The notes: a model not told the origin generated them from the letters alone. Counted from the stretch's first letter, positions 44,906 to 54,169 are shown. The stretch: 64,000 nucleotides of DNA from Hyphomicrobiales bacterium (GCA_013911975.1 JACESF010000006.1:48080-112079); one strand, 5' to 3'. Made by a program: numbers and translations.

Positions 44906-46234
44906 TCAGTTTGTTTCAGGCGGCGACGGAGGTCCCGCCTTCGGCAGGCGCAGGGTCACGCGCAGCCCGCCTTCGGGAGCGTTGGCGAGGGTGAGGGTGC
45001 CGCCATGGGCGCTCACCACCTCGTGCGCGATGGTGAGGCCGAGGCCGACGCCCCCGGTGGCGCGGCTGCGGGAGGCGTCCAGCCGCACGAACGGCTCCAG
45101 CACGGCGCCGAGCTGGTCCTCCGGGATTCCCGGCCCATCGTCGCGCACCGTCACCACCGCCTCGGCGCCGTCGTCGGCGAGCGTGACATGGGCGGCGCCG
45201 CCATAGGCGAGGGCGTTCTCCACGAGGTTCGACACCGCCCGCTTGAGGCCGAGCAGGCGCCCCGGCAGGACGAGGCGGGCGGGCGCCGACAGGTCCGCCT
45301 TCTGGCCCCGGTCGCGGGCGTCGTCCACGATGGTCTCCACCAGCGCCACGAGGTCCAGCGGACGCAAGGGTTCCGCCTCGCTCTCCCCGCGCAGGTAGGA
45401 GAGCGTGGCGTCCACCATCTGCTGCATCTCCTCCACGTCCGCCGCCATGGCGTCCCGCAGCACGGGATCGGCCACCTCCTCCAGGCGGAAGCGCAGGCGC
45501 GTCATGGGGGTGCGCAGGTCATGGGAGACCGCCGCCAGCGCCACGGTGCGCCGCTCGATGAGCCCGGCGATGCGCGCCTGCATGCCGTTGAAGGCATGGG
45601 CCAGCTCGCGCACCTCCCGTGGCCCCGTCTCCGGCAGGCGGGCGAGGGGCGCGGCCGGGGAGGCGGCAGCCACCCGGCGCGCCATGGAGCGCAGCGGCCG
45701 CGTGACCCAGGCGGCGATGGCGAGCGACAGGAGCAGGACGCCCGCCGCCATGAGGCTGGTGGAGAGCAGCGAGCCGTGGGTGCCGCCCGCCTGCGGCGCC
45801 GAGGCGAACAGGCGGGCATTGAGCCAGCTTCCGTCCGGCAGGCGCAGGGCCACCAGCGAGAGATGAGGATCCTCGCCGCCGCCCACGATGATGTCCGACG
45901 GGCCGAGGTCGGGCGCCAGCGCGCGCAGGTCCGCCGCGAGGCGGGCACCGGCCTCCGAGGGGCCGGGCGCGGCCAGCGGCTCGCGGCCCCAATGGGCGTC
46001 GAGCGTGCCGCCGGAGAGGTCGTGGGCGACGTCCTCGCGCCCCTCGACCGGCGCCGCCGCCACCGTCCGCCGCGCCGCCGCGAGCTGGTCCGCGAGGCGC
46101 ACCGCGTGGACGGCGTGGCGCTCGCGCTCCAAGGCGTGCTCGTAGGTCCACAGGCTGAGGACGTGCACGATGACGATGCCCGCCACCGCCACCACGGCGG
46201 TGCGCGCAGCGAGGCTGTCCAGCGCGCGGATCAT
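44906..46234 (-). CDS. Sensor histidine kinase of the metal-efflux locus
   Basis: 442 residues from ATG 46234 (ATGA overlap with the regulator). Membrane helix near 12-32, periplasmic region to about 155, second helix LMAAGVLLLSLAIAAWV, HAMP near 175-230, HisKA with AAVSHDLRTPMTRLRFRLEE near 245, and ATPase motifs NLVENALAYGG and DDGPGIPEDQ, GGVGLGLTI. Domain plan of CusS/EnvZ-like kinases. It lies 77 bases upstream of the adaptor gene on the same strand, so it probably senses periplasmic metal and induces the efflux operon. Confidence 0.92.
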   Translation of the reverse strand: MIRALDSLAARTAVVAVAGIVIVHVLSLWTYEHALERERHAVHAVRLADQLAAARRTVAAAPVEGREDVAHDLSGGTLDAHWGREPLAAPGPSEAGARLAADLRALAPDLGPSDIIVGGGEDPHLSLVALRLPDGSWLNARLFASAPQAGGTHGSLLSTSLMAAGVLLLSLAIAAWVTRPLRSMARRVAAASPAAPLARLPETGPREVRELAHAFNGMQARIAGLIERRTVALAAVSHDLRTPMTRLRFRLEEVADPVLRDAMAADVEEMQQMVDATLSYLRGESEAEPLRPLDLVALVETIVDDARDRGQKADLSAPARLVLPGRLLGLKRAVSNLVENALAYGGAAHVTLADDGAEAVVTVRDDGPGIPEDQLGAVLEPFVRLDASRSRATGGVGLGLTIAHEVVSAHGGTLTLANAPEGGLRVTLRLPKAGPPSPPETN

Positions 46235-46944
46235 GAGCGTTCCACCTGCGGCGCGAACAGATAGCCCGCGCCGCGCACGGTCTTCACCATTTCCGGCCCG
46301 CCGTGGGAATCCAGCTTCTTGCGCAGGCGGCTCACCTGGATGTCGATGGCCCGGTCGAAGCCGGACGCGACGCGGTTCTTCGCCACGTCCATGAGGTGGT
46401 CGCGGGACAGGACGCGCTGGGGATGCTCCAGGAAGGTCAGCAGCAGGTCGTATTCGCCGGTGGAGAGGTCCACCACGGCGCCGTCCGGGTTGGTCAGCTC
46501 GCGGCGGCGCGTGTCCAGCGTCCAGCCGGAAAAGGCCAGCAGGTGCCCGGTGCCGGGCGCGCGCGGCCCCGCTGCCCGGGTGCGCCGCAGGACCGCGTGG
46601 ATGCGGGCGATCAGCTCGCGGGGATTGAACGGCTTCACGAGATAGTCGTCGGCGCCGATTTCCAGCCCGACGATGCGGTCCACGTCGCTGCCGCGCGCGG
46701 TGAGCATGATGATGGGCACGTCGGAGGTGCGCCGCACTTCGCGGCACAGGTCGAGGCCGTTGGTGCCCGGCAGCATCACGTCCAGGATGACGAGGTCCAC
46801 CGGCCCGGCGGCCAGCGCGGCGCGCATCTCGCGCCCGTCCTGCGCCGAGGAGACGCGGTGCCCGTTCTCACGCAGGAACTTGCCTGCGAGGCGGCGGATC
46901 TCGGCGTCGTCGTCGACGATGAGGATATGGCCTTCCGGCGTCAC
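46231..46944 (-). CDS. OmpR family response regulator of the metal-efflux locus
   Basis: 237 residues, GTG start. Receiver: ILIVDDDAEIRR, phosphoacceptor in LVILDVMLPGTNGLDL, Thr in IIMLTARG, Lys in LVKPFNPREL. Winged-helix C-terminal domain: LSTGEYDLLLTFLEHP and DIQVSRLRKKLD near the end, with VKTVRGAGYLF. Translationally coupled to the kinase. Expected to bind upstream of the efflux genes or its own promoter. Confidence 0.93.
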   Translation of the reverse strand: MTPEGHILIVDDDAEIRRLAGKFLRENGHRVSSAQDGREMRAALAAGPVDLVILDVMLPGTNGLDLCREVRRTSDVPIIMLTARGSDVDRIVGLEIGADDYLVKPFNPRELIARIHAVLRRTRAAGPRAPGTGHLLAFSGWTLDTRRRELTNPDGAVVDLSTGEYDLLLTFLEHPQRVLSRDHLMDVAKNRVASGFDRAIDIQVSRLRKKLDSHGGPEMVKTVRGAGYLFAPQVERS

Positions 46945-47179
46945 GGGTCGCGCTCCAGGTGGGAAGGACCGGGCAGGAATCCACCCTTAGAGCATTTCCG
47001 CCGCGGTTTGAAACGGCGGCCCGCACGCGGATCGGCATCACCGAAAAATGTGCACAAAATTGCCGGGCATCCACTTGCGCCGGGGGGCAAATCCTGTCTC
47101 CCTATCGTCGCATTTCTTGACCTTAAGTGCCTATTCGCACCGCGCGGGCGGGGTCCGCGCCTTCATCGGGATCGCCAGG

Positions 47180-50100
47180 ATGGACGCCCTCTCTTCGCCG
47201 CTTCCGCTTGCCGTCGTCACCCAGCGCATCTGGCTGGAATGCAAGCGGGACCCGGAGAGCTCGGCCTATTTCGTTCCGTTCGTCTACCGGCTCAACCCCG
47301 ATGTGGACGTGGACCGGCTGGAGGCGGCGCTGCGCGCGACCGTAGAGGCGCACCCGGCGCTGCGCTCGGTGGTGCGCGAGATCGAGGGGCGGCCGTTCCA
47401 GGTCGTCATGCCCACCCCCGCAACGGTGCTGGAGCGCGCCGAGACCTGGGAATGGGCCGTCACCAAGCCGTTCGACACCGAGAACGGGCCGCTGTTCCGC
47501 TTCGTGCTGTGCGGGGACATCTTCGTCATCAACGGCAGCCACATGGTGATGGACGGCGGCTCCATCCAGCTTCTGCTGGAGGAGGTGGCGGCGCGCTATG
47601 CGGGCGAGCCGGTGCCGCAGCCCGGCCCCGGCCCCGCGGAGTGGGACGCCCATGAGCGCGCCTATCTGGAGAGCGCGGACCATGCGGCCGACCGGGCCTA
47701 TTGGACCGAGGCGCTGGCGCAGTCCGACTTCCATTCCGGCCTGCCCACCCGCCGCGTGAGCTACCAGGGCGAGCGCGACGGCAATTACTATTTCTCCCTG
47801 CGCCTGCCGCAGATGAAGGTGAGCCCCTTCGTCACCACGCTGGCCCTCGTCCAGGCGCTCATCCACCGCTACACCGAGCAGGAAGCGGTGGCGGTCCTCT
47901 ATCCCACGGACCTGCGCGGCAAGGATTTCGCGCGGTCCATGGGCTCGTTCGTGAACTCGCTCATCGCCACCGCCACCTTCACGCCGGACCTCACCTTCGT
48001 GCAATTGGTGGCGCAGGTGCAGGAGCAGCGCCGCGCCACCCGCGTCCATGACCGGCTCTCCTTCCAGGAGGTGATCGCGGGCCTGCGCAAGGCGCGCCCC
48101 TCGGACACGCTGCAATTGCCCAATGTCTCGGTCTCCTGGGCGCGCCCGCTCTGGCCCTTCGCGCTCGGCACGCCGCTGCCGCTGGAGACGGTGGACTGCC
48201 AGACCGACCTCCTGTTCCTCGCCTTCGCCGACGGGGACCGGCTGGACGTGCGCCTGCATTACAGCGCCCGCCAGTTCACCCGCGCCTTCGTGGAGGAACT
48301 GGCCGCGCACCTGTCCGTGCTCGCCGACCTCGTGGCGGAAAATCCCGACACCCCGCTCTCCAAGCTGAAGCTCTCCACGGAGGCGGAGGACCGCCGCATG
48401 CAGGAGGAGTGGACGCCCGCGCCCCGCCCGCGCGGCGACCTCCAGCTCCTGCACGAAGCCTTTTCCGACTGGGCCGCGCGCCAGCCCGACGCGCCCGCGC
48501 TGCTGACGAGCGAGAAGACCATCACCTATGGCGAGATGGACCGGCTCACCAACCGCATCGCCCACGGCCTGCGGCGGCGCGGGGTGAAGCCCAACACCCT
48601 GGTGGCCGTGATGATGGAGAAGGGATGGGAGCAGGCGGTGGCCTGCATGGCCATCCTGAAGGCGGGCGGCGGCTACCTGCCGGTCAACGCCACCTGGCCC
48701 GCCGACCGCATGGACAGCGTGAACGAACAGGGCGATGTGAGCGTCGTCCTGAGCCAGCAGCGCGTGCTGGACCGGCTGGGCCGCCCCGGCCTCGCGGTGG
48801 ACGACCCCGCCCTCTGGGCCGACGAGCCGGACACCCGCCTGCCGGTCGTGAACGACATCGGCGACATCTGCTACGTGCTGTTCACCTCGGGCTCCACCGG
48901 CAAGCCGAAGGGCGTCACGCTCACCCATTTCAGCGTGATGAACACCCTGCGCAACGCCAATGAGCAGCACGGCGTCGGCCCCGGCGACCGCTCGCTGCAA
49001 TTGTCGGATTTCAGCTTCGACCTCTCGGTCTACGACATTTTCGGCATGCTCTCGGCGGGCGCGGGCGTCGTCATCCCCCACGAGGACCGCCATCTGGAGC
49101 CGCCCCACTGGGTGGAGATCGCCCGCCAGCACAAGGCGAGCATCTGGACCAGCGTGCCCATGTATGTGGACATGTGGGCGCAGTCCGGCGAGCCGCTTCC
49201 CGACATGCGCGTGTTCATGATGGGCGGCGACAAGATCCCCACGGACCTGCCCGCCCGCATCCGGCAACTGGCGCCCAACGCGATGCTCTGGAGCGTCGGC
49301 GGCCCCACCGAGACCTCCATCATCTCCAACTGGTACCCCATCGGCGACGTGGACCCCATCTGGACCACCATCCCCTATGGGCGCGCCATGCTGAACCAGA
49401 AGATGCTGGTCCTCGACCAGTCGCTGAACACGTGCCCGCCCTTCATGCCCGGCCGCATCTTCATGGGCGGCGTGTGCCTCGCGCGGGGCTATTGGAAGGA
49501 CCAGGAGAAGACCGACGCCGCCTTCGTCACCTATCCGACCACCGGAGAGCGCATCTATTACACGGGCGACCTCGGGCGCTGGCTGCCGGACGGGCAGGTG
49601 GAATTCCTCGGCCGCGCGGACTTCCAGGTGAAGGTCAACGGCTTCCGGGTGGAACTGGGCGAGATCGAGGGGGCCATCCAGTCGCTGCCGGGCGTCAAGG
49701 CGGCCATCGTGGACGGCCAGGACCAGCCCAACCGCAAGGGCAAGTTCCTGGTGGCCTATGTGGTGAGCGACACGCCGCTGGACGCCGCGCAGATGCGCGC
49801 CTCCCTCCAGGATTTGCTGCCCTATTACATGATCCCGCGCGTGTTCGTGCCGCTGGAGCGCATTCCCCTGTCCGCCAACGGCAAGGTGGACCGCAAGGCC
49901 CTGCCCAAGCCGGACGTGGCCCGCATGGCCGGGGAACTGGCCTATGTGGCGCCCCGCACGCCGCTGGAGGCGAAGCTGGTGGAGATCTGGCAGGATGTGC
50001 TGGAGCACCAGCCCATCGGCATCCACGACAATTTCTACGCCCTGGGCGGGGATTCGCTCCTCGCCGTGCACCTGGGCATCCGCGCCCGCGAGGCGGGGCT

Positions 50101-51394
50101 CGCCTTCGATCCCACCGTGCTCCAGCGCACGCCCACCATTGCCGAACTGGTGCAGGGCCTCGCGCCGCTGACGGACGCGGAAGAGGTGGTGGACGTGGAA
50201 GCGGTGGGCGAGGTGCCGCTCTCGCCCATGCAGCGCTATTTCTTCACCTGGGCCACCGAGCGGCCCCAGCAGTTCAACGTCTCGGCCGTGTTCCGCTGCG
50301 ACGTGGAGCCGGGGCGCCTGTCGGCGGCGCTGGAAACCCTGGTGGCGCATACGGATTCTCTCCGGCTGCGGTTCCGCGACGGGCGGCAATTCTATGCGGA
50401 GCAGGGGCTCGACGTGCCGCTCGCCTGCGCGGACGTCCCGCTCGCCGAGGTGGGCGCCTATGCGGCGCGCATGCAGGAGACGCTGGACCTGGAAAATGGG
50501 CCGGTGATGCGCGCGGCGCTGCTTACCACGGAGGAGGGCCAGCGGCTCGTGCTCATCTGCCACCACCTGCTCACGGACGGCCTGTCCTGGGGCTCCGTGG
50601 TGCGCGACCTCCAGCGCGCCTATCTCGGCCAGACGCTGGCCCAGCCGGGCGGCACCTACAAGGGCTGGGTGGAAGGGCTGGTGCGCTACGCCACCAGCGA
50701 TGAAGCCGAGCGGCAATTCCCCTATTGGCTGGCCCAGCAGGGCCCCACCTTCCCGCCGGACGACGCCGCGCCGGGCGCGCGCCAGCGCGACATCGTCACC
50801 TTCACGGCGCCCATGCTGGATGCGGCGCCCGACCATTCCTATGAGCGCGTGGCGGCGGCCCTCGTGGAGGCGTCCGGCCAGGACCGGCTGATGCTGCATC
50901 TGGTGGGCCATGGGCGCGAGGGCGTGGTGCCGGGCATCGACCCCACCCGCATCTGCGGCTGGTTCACCACCCATACGCCCCTGGTGCTCTCCGGCGGACT
51001 TTCGGACGTGGTGAGCCAGTTGCGCGCCATGCCCCAGCACGGCATCGCCCATGGCGCGCTGCGCGCCTATCACCCGCGCGGCGGGGAACTGGCGGTGCAG
51101 GACAAGGTCCGCATCCTCTACAATTTCTTCGGCGATACCTGGGACACCAGCTTCCGCGGCCCGGTGTTCGAGAAGCCGGAGGAGGACCTGCTCTACCTGA
51201 AGAACTATGCCTATGCGGACAATCCGGCGGATTACGACCTCTATCTCGTGGCCATCATCCACGAGGGCAAGCTGCTGATCCGCTTCCAGTATTCCGGGCT
51301 CAACTATCGCGCGGAGACGATAAGCGCGCTGGCGGAGCGCATGCGGGCGAGCCTTGAAGCGAACCTCGCCCACGCGGTCGGCAATCCCGTATGA
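47180..51394 (+). CDS. Single-module nonribosomal peptide synthetase (C-A-T-E-like)
   Basis: 1404 residues. Condensation domain ~5-420: the HHxxxDG motif reads SHMVMDG near 120, keeping the second (catalytic) His. Adenylation domain ~435-930: LFTSGSTGKPKGVTLTH near 568, SFDLSVYDIFG near 610, GGPTETSI, YYTGDLGRWLPDG, GRADFQVKVNGFR near 813, NGKVDRKALP. Carrier domain with Ser in LGGDSLLAVH near 959. The C-terminal region matches epimerisation domains: LSPMQRYFF, HHLLTDGLSWG near 1127, VGHGRE near 1243, CGWFTTHTPLV, YNFFG, but is about 20 residues short between the last two active-site regions. No thioesterase, MbtH-like or phosphopantetheinyl transferase gene is near. The DLSVYDIF pattern resembles cysteine-activating domains, but other pocket residues differ; amino acid not assigned. 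Start ATG 47180 has only a weak ribosome site. Confidence 0.88.
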   Translation: MDALSSPLPLAVVTQRIWLECKRDPESSAYFVPFVYRLNPDVDVDRLEAALRATVEAHPALRSVVREIEGRPFQVVMPTPATVLERAETWEWAVTKPFDTENGPLFRFVLCGDIFVINGSHMVMDGGSIQLLLEEVAARYAGEPVPQPGPGPAEWDAHERAYLESADHAADRAYWTEALAQSDFHSGLPTRRVSYQGERDGNYYFSLRLPQMKVSPFVTTLALVQALIHRYTEQEAVAVLYPTDLRGKDFARSMGSFVNSLIATATFTPDLTFVQLVAQVQEQRRATRVHDRLSFQEVIAGLRKARPSDTLQLPNVSVSWARPLWPFALGTPLPLETVDCQTDLLFLAFADGDRLDVRLHYSARQFTRAFVEELAAHLSVLADLVAENPDTPLSKLKLSTEAEDRRMQEEWTPAPRPRGDLQLLHEAFSDWAARQPDAPALLTSEKTITYGEMDRLTNRIAHGLRRRGVKPNTLVAVMMEKGWEQAVACMAILKAGGGYLPVNATWPADRMDSVNEQGDVSVVLSQQRVLDRLGRPGLAVDDPALWADEPDTRLPVVNDIGDICYVLFTSGSTGKPKGVTLTHFSVMNTLRNANEQHGVGPGDRSLQLSDFSFDLSVYDIFGMLSAGAGVVIPHEDRHLEPPHWVEIARQHKASIWTSVPMYVDMWAQSGEPLPDMRVFMMGGDKIPTDLPARIRQLAPNAMLWSVGGPTETSIISNWYPIGDVDPIWTTIPYGRAMLNQKMLVLDQSLNTCPPFMPGRIFMGGVCLARGYWKDQEKTDAAFVTYPTTGERIYYTGDLGRWLPDGQVEFLGRADFQVKVNGFRVELGEIEGAIQSLPGVKAAIVDGQDQPNRKGKFLVAYVVSDTPLDAAQMRASLQDLLPYYMIPRVFVPLERIPLSANGKVDRKALPKPDVARMAGELAYVAPRTPLEAKLVEIWQDVLEHQPIGIHDNFYALGGDSLLAVHLGIRAREAGLAFDPTVLQRTPTIAELVQGLAPLTDAEEVVDVEAVGEVPLSPMQRYFFTWATERPQQFNVSAVFRCDVEPGRLSAALETLVAHTDSLRLRFRDGRQFYAEQGLDVPLACADVPLAEVGAYAARMQETLDLENGPVMRAALLTTEEGQRLVLICHHLLTDGLSWGSVVRDLQRAYLGQTLAQPGGTYKGWVEGLVRYATSDEAERQFPYWLAQQGPTFPPDDAAPGARQRDIVTFTAPMLDAAPDHSYERVAAALVEASGQDRLMLHLVGHGREGVVPGIDPTRICGWFTTHTPLVLSGGLSDVVSQLRAMPQHGIAHGALRAYHPRGGELAVQDKVRILYNFFGDTWDTSFRGPVFEKPEEDLLYLKNYAYADNPADYDLYLVAIIHEGKLLIRFQYSGLNYRAETISALAERMRASLEANLAHAVGNPV

Positions 51395-52587
51395 CGGCGC
51401 TGTTCCTGCTGATCCTGGTGGATTCCATCAGCGCCACGGTAATCATCCCGCTGCTGGGCCCGCTGCTCATCGAGCCCGCGACGCTGATCTTCCTGCCCGA
51501 CGCCTCGGTGGGCGTGCGCAATTTCGTGAGCGGGCTGCTGGTGGCGGTCTATGTGTTCCTCATGCTCTACATGGCGCCTGTTCTGGGGCGCCTGTCGGAC
51601 ATGTGGGGGCGGCGGCCGGTGCTGCTCCTGTGCGCGACTGGCGTGCTGCTGGGCAATTTGCTGGCGGGCTTCGCCATCGAATTCCAGAGCCTCGCCCTGC
51701 TGTTCCTGGGGCGGTTCGTGGGCGGGGCGACGGCGGCGGCCCAATCCACCGCGCAGGCGGCGCTGGTGGACCTCGGCAGCAACAAGGCGCGGCTGCTGAG
51801 CTACGCCATGCTGTTCTCCTCGCTCGGCTTCGTGCTGGGGCCGGTGGTGGCCTCCAGCCTCTCCCACATCTCCTTCGCCGCGCCCCTGCATTTGTGCACG
51901 GCGCTGACCCTGGTGGCCCTCGCCTTGCTCTATTTCACCTACCGGGAGGAGGAGCGGCCCGGCCGGACCATGGACTGGTCCTCCATTTCCATCTGGGAGG
52001 GCGTGAGCTGCTTCAAGGAGGCGGCGCGGGACGGTTCGGTGCGCGGCATCCTCGGCGCCTTCCTGCTCATGCAGGTGGCGTGGGGCAGCTTCTTCGTCTT
52101 CATCTCGGTCTATCTCATGCAGGCGCCGGGCCTCGACATGAATCTGACCCAGGTGGGCATCTTCATGTCGGTGATGGGCATCGGCTTCTGCATCTCCAAC
52201 GGCCTCGTCCAGCCCGCGCTCTCGGAGCGCTTCCCCATGCGCACCCTGGCGGTGGCGGGGCTGGGGCTCAATGCCGTCACCATGGTCCTGTGCCTCGTCC
52301 TCGGCACGCCCTATCTGGAATACGGCGCGGCGCTCATGGCGGGGATCACGGTGAACGTCGCCTATCCCTCCATCGTCACCCTCCTGTCGGACCGGGTGAG
52401 CGCGGAGCGGCAGGGCTGGATCCTCGGCATGGTGGGCTCGGCCGCCGCCATGGGATGGGGCATTTCCTCCATCGTGTCCGGCGCCATCGGCGGGCTGGGC
52501 CATGCCCTGCCGGTGGTGATGGCAGCGGTGCTCATGGCGGGCGCGGCGCTGGCCATGACGGTCGCGGGCTCCCGCCGGACCGCCTGA
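51391..52587 (+). CDS. MFS transporter, probable exporter of the synthetase product
   Basis: 398 residues, twelve predicted spans. The MFS motif between helices 2 and 3 reads GRLSDMWGRRPVLLL near residue 65, and GFVLGPVVASSLS near helix 5 is the antiporter-type motif C of drug/efflux MFS proteins. The ATG is inside the synthetase stop (ATGA), so the two are translationally coupled. Export of the small peptide or acylated amino acid made by the synthetase is the simplest role. It could also provide self-resistance. Confidence 0.9.
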   Translation: MTALFLLILVDSISATVIIPLLGPLLIEPATLIFLPDASVGVRNFVSGLLVAVYVFLMLYMAPVLGRLSDMWGRRPVLLLCATGVLLGNLLAGFAIEFQSLALLFLGRFVGGATAAAQSTAQAALVDLGSNKARLLSYAMLFSSLGFVLGPVVASSLSHISFAAPLHLCTALTLVALALLYFTYREEERPGRTMDWSSISIWEGVSCFKEAARDGSVRGILGAFLLMQVAWGSFFVFISVYLMQAPGLDMNLTQVGIFMSVMGIGFCISNGLVQPALSERFPMRTLAVAGLGLNAVTMVLCLVLGTPYLEYGAALMAGITVNVAYPSIVTLLSDRVSAERQGWILGMVGSAAAMGWGISSIVSGAIGGLGHALPVVMAAVLMAGAALAMTVAGSRRTA

Positions 52588-52615
52588 GCGGGAACCGGCG
52601 CGGGGCAGGCGGGTT

Positions 52616-52633
52616 GAGCGGGCAGGCCCGCTC
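52616..52633 (+). repeat. Hairpin abutting a ribosome binding site
   Basis: GAGCGGGC and GCCCGCTC form a tight stem (loop enlarged to 4 bases by opening one pair) ending one base before the AGGAGG of the next gene (52634-52639). It could act as the MFS transcript end or modulate translation of the small protein. Confidence 0.5.
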
Positions 52634-52644
52634 AGGAGGACGCC

Positions 52645-52959
52645 ATGCCACAGGGCGACAAGTCCAAATATACCGACAAGCAGAAGCGCAAGGCGGCGCA
52701 TATCGCCGAGGGCTACGAGGACAAGGGCGTGCCGGAGGCGGAAGCCGAGGCGCGGGCCTGGGCCACCGTCAACAAGGACGACGGCGGCGGCAAGGCGCCC
52801 GGCGGCTCCGGCCGGGGCAAGCAGACCGGCCACCCCGCCGCCCACAAGGGCGGGCGCGCGGGCGGCGCCGCCTCCGCATCCCGAACCCCCGCCGAGCGCT
52901 CGGCCTCCGCCAAGAAGGCGGCGGCGACGCGCAAGCGGAATGCGAAGGCCGCCGGCTGA
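52645..52959 (+). CDS. Small basic Ala/Lys-rich protein, often annotated plasmid stabilisation protein
   Basis: 104 residues, ATG after AGGAGGACGCC. The N-terminal half (GDKSKYTDKQKRKAAHIAEGY, then EAEARAWATVNKDDGGG) is a conserved small family frequently labelled plasmid stabilisation protein. The C-terminal half is a disordered tail rich in Gly, Ala, Lys and Arg (KKAAATRKRNAKAAG), suggestive of nucleic-acid binding. No toxin partner is adjacent. True function unknown. Confidence 0.8.
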   Translation: MPQGDKSKYTDKQKRKAAHIAEGYEDKGVPEAEAEARAWATVNKDDGGGKAPGGSGRGKQTGHPAAHKGGRAGGAASASRTPAERSASAKKAAATRKRNAKAAG

Positions 52960-53044
52960 ACGTCGCGGCATCGGGATTGTGCACTGCGGGAACCTGCGGT
53001 GACGTCCGCTGTTGGTCCGGGGAGGGGCCTTCGCGGGAGATCCC

Positions 53045-54169
53045 ATGGACCGCTTCACACAGATGCTCGATGCCCTGGACGGGGCGCTCGCCTGGGTGCC
53101 GAGCTGGGTGGTGAGCCTGGTGCTCTTCGCCCTCGCCATTCTTCTCGCCCGCGGGGTGCACGGCTTCGTGTTCCGCATCCTGACCCGCTGGGTGAGCGGG
53201 ATGGATCTGTTCTGGCGCTCGCTGGTCTCCCGCACGGAAGGACCGACGCGCCTCGCCGCCATCACGGTCGCCCTGGGGTTTGCGGCCAATGCCGCCCCGC
53301 TCACCCTCCATCAGGCGGCGATCGTCCAGCAATGCTTGCTCCTGTGCTTCATCGCACTGCTGGCCTGGCTCGCCAACACGGTGCTGCACATCTGGGTCAC
53401 GGTCTATCTGCGGCGCTTCAAGCTGGATGCCGAGGACAATCTCCTCGCCCGCAAGCACGTCACGCAGACCCGCATCCTGCGCCGCGTCGCCGGCATCATT
53501 ATCTTCACCGTGGCGCTTTCGGCGGCGCTCATGTCGTTCGAGGATGTGCGCCAGTACGGCGTCAGCCTCCTGGCCTCGGCGGGCGTGGCGGGGCTGGTTC
53601 TGGGCCTCGCGCTCCAGCCGGTGCTGAAGAACCTGTTCGCGGGCATCCAGCTCGCCGTTACCCAGCCGATCCGCATCGACGACGCCCTGCTGGTGGAGGG
53701 CGAATGGGGATGGGTGGAGGAGATCACCTCGACTTATGTGGTGCTCAAGCTGTGGGACTGGCGCCGCCTCATCCTGCCGCTGAGCTATTTCATGGAGAAG
53801 CCGTTCCAGAACTGGACCCGCGAGGGCTCGGCGCTCATCGGCACGGTGATGATCTACCTGGATTACGGGGTGCCCATCGCCGAGGTGCGGCGCAAGGTGG
53901 AGGAGATCGCGGGTGCCTCGCGCCTGTGGGACCGGCAGGTGGTGAACGTGCAGGTGACAGATTTCCGCGAGAGCGTGATGGAGGTGCGCATCCTGGTGAG
54001 CGCGGGCAACGGGGGGCGGACCTTCGACCTGCGCTGCGAGGTGCGCGAAAAGCTCATCGCCTATCTCCAGGAAGCCTATCCCCACGCTTTGCCGCGCCTG
54101 CGCACGGAATTCGCGGGGCCGGAGGCCGGGCACGCGCCGCTGGCGACCGCCTCAGCCGCGCGCGGCTGA
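53045..54169 (+). CDS. MscS family mechanosensitive ion channel
   Basis: 374 residues from ATG 53045 (GGGAGATCCC upstream). Four N-terminal membrane helices precede the pore helix GVSLLASAGVAGLVLGLALQPVLKNLFAG near residues 175-205, the classic Gly/Ala-packed MscS TM3. The beta domain (RIDDALLVEGEWGWVEEITSTYVVLKLWDWRRLILPLSYF) and a C-terminal alpha/beta vestibule follow. Releases solutes on osmotic downshock. The last 18 bases overlap the convergent LacI-type gene. Confidence 0.93.
   Translation: MDRFTQMLDALDGALAWVPSWVVSLVLFALAILLARGVHGFVFRILTRWVSGMDLFWRSLVSRTEGPTRLAAITVALGFAANAAPLTLHQAAIVQQCLLLCFIALLAWLANTVLHIWVTVYLRRFKLDAEDNLLARKHVTQTRILRRVAGIIIFTVALSAALMSFEDVRQYGVSLLASAGVAGLVLGLALQPVLKNLFAGIQLAVTQPIRIDDALLVEGEWGWVEEITSTYVVLKLWDWRRLILPLSYFMEKPFQNWTREGSALIGTVMIYLDYGVPIAEVRRKVEEIAGASRLWDRQVVNVQVTDFRESVMEVRILVSAGNGGRTFDLRCEVREKLIAYLQEAYPHALPRLRTEFAGPEAGHAPLATASAARG

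Noticed and set aside
48900..49400. Assigning cysteine as the synthetase substrate from the DLSVYDIF motif
   Set aside because: Other pocket positions (Thr, Gly, Ile where Asn, Ser, Trp are typical of cysteine) do not match, and there is no cyclisation domain.
47123..51373. Open frame of over 1400 codons on the minus strand opposite the synthetase gene
   Set aside because: Shadow of the synthetase; translation is rich in His, Arg and Val with no recognisable domain, whereas the plus strand has all synthetase motifs in order.
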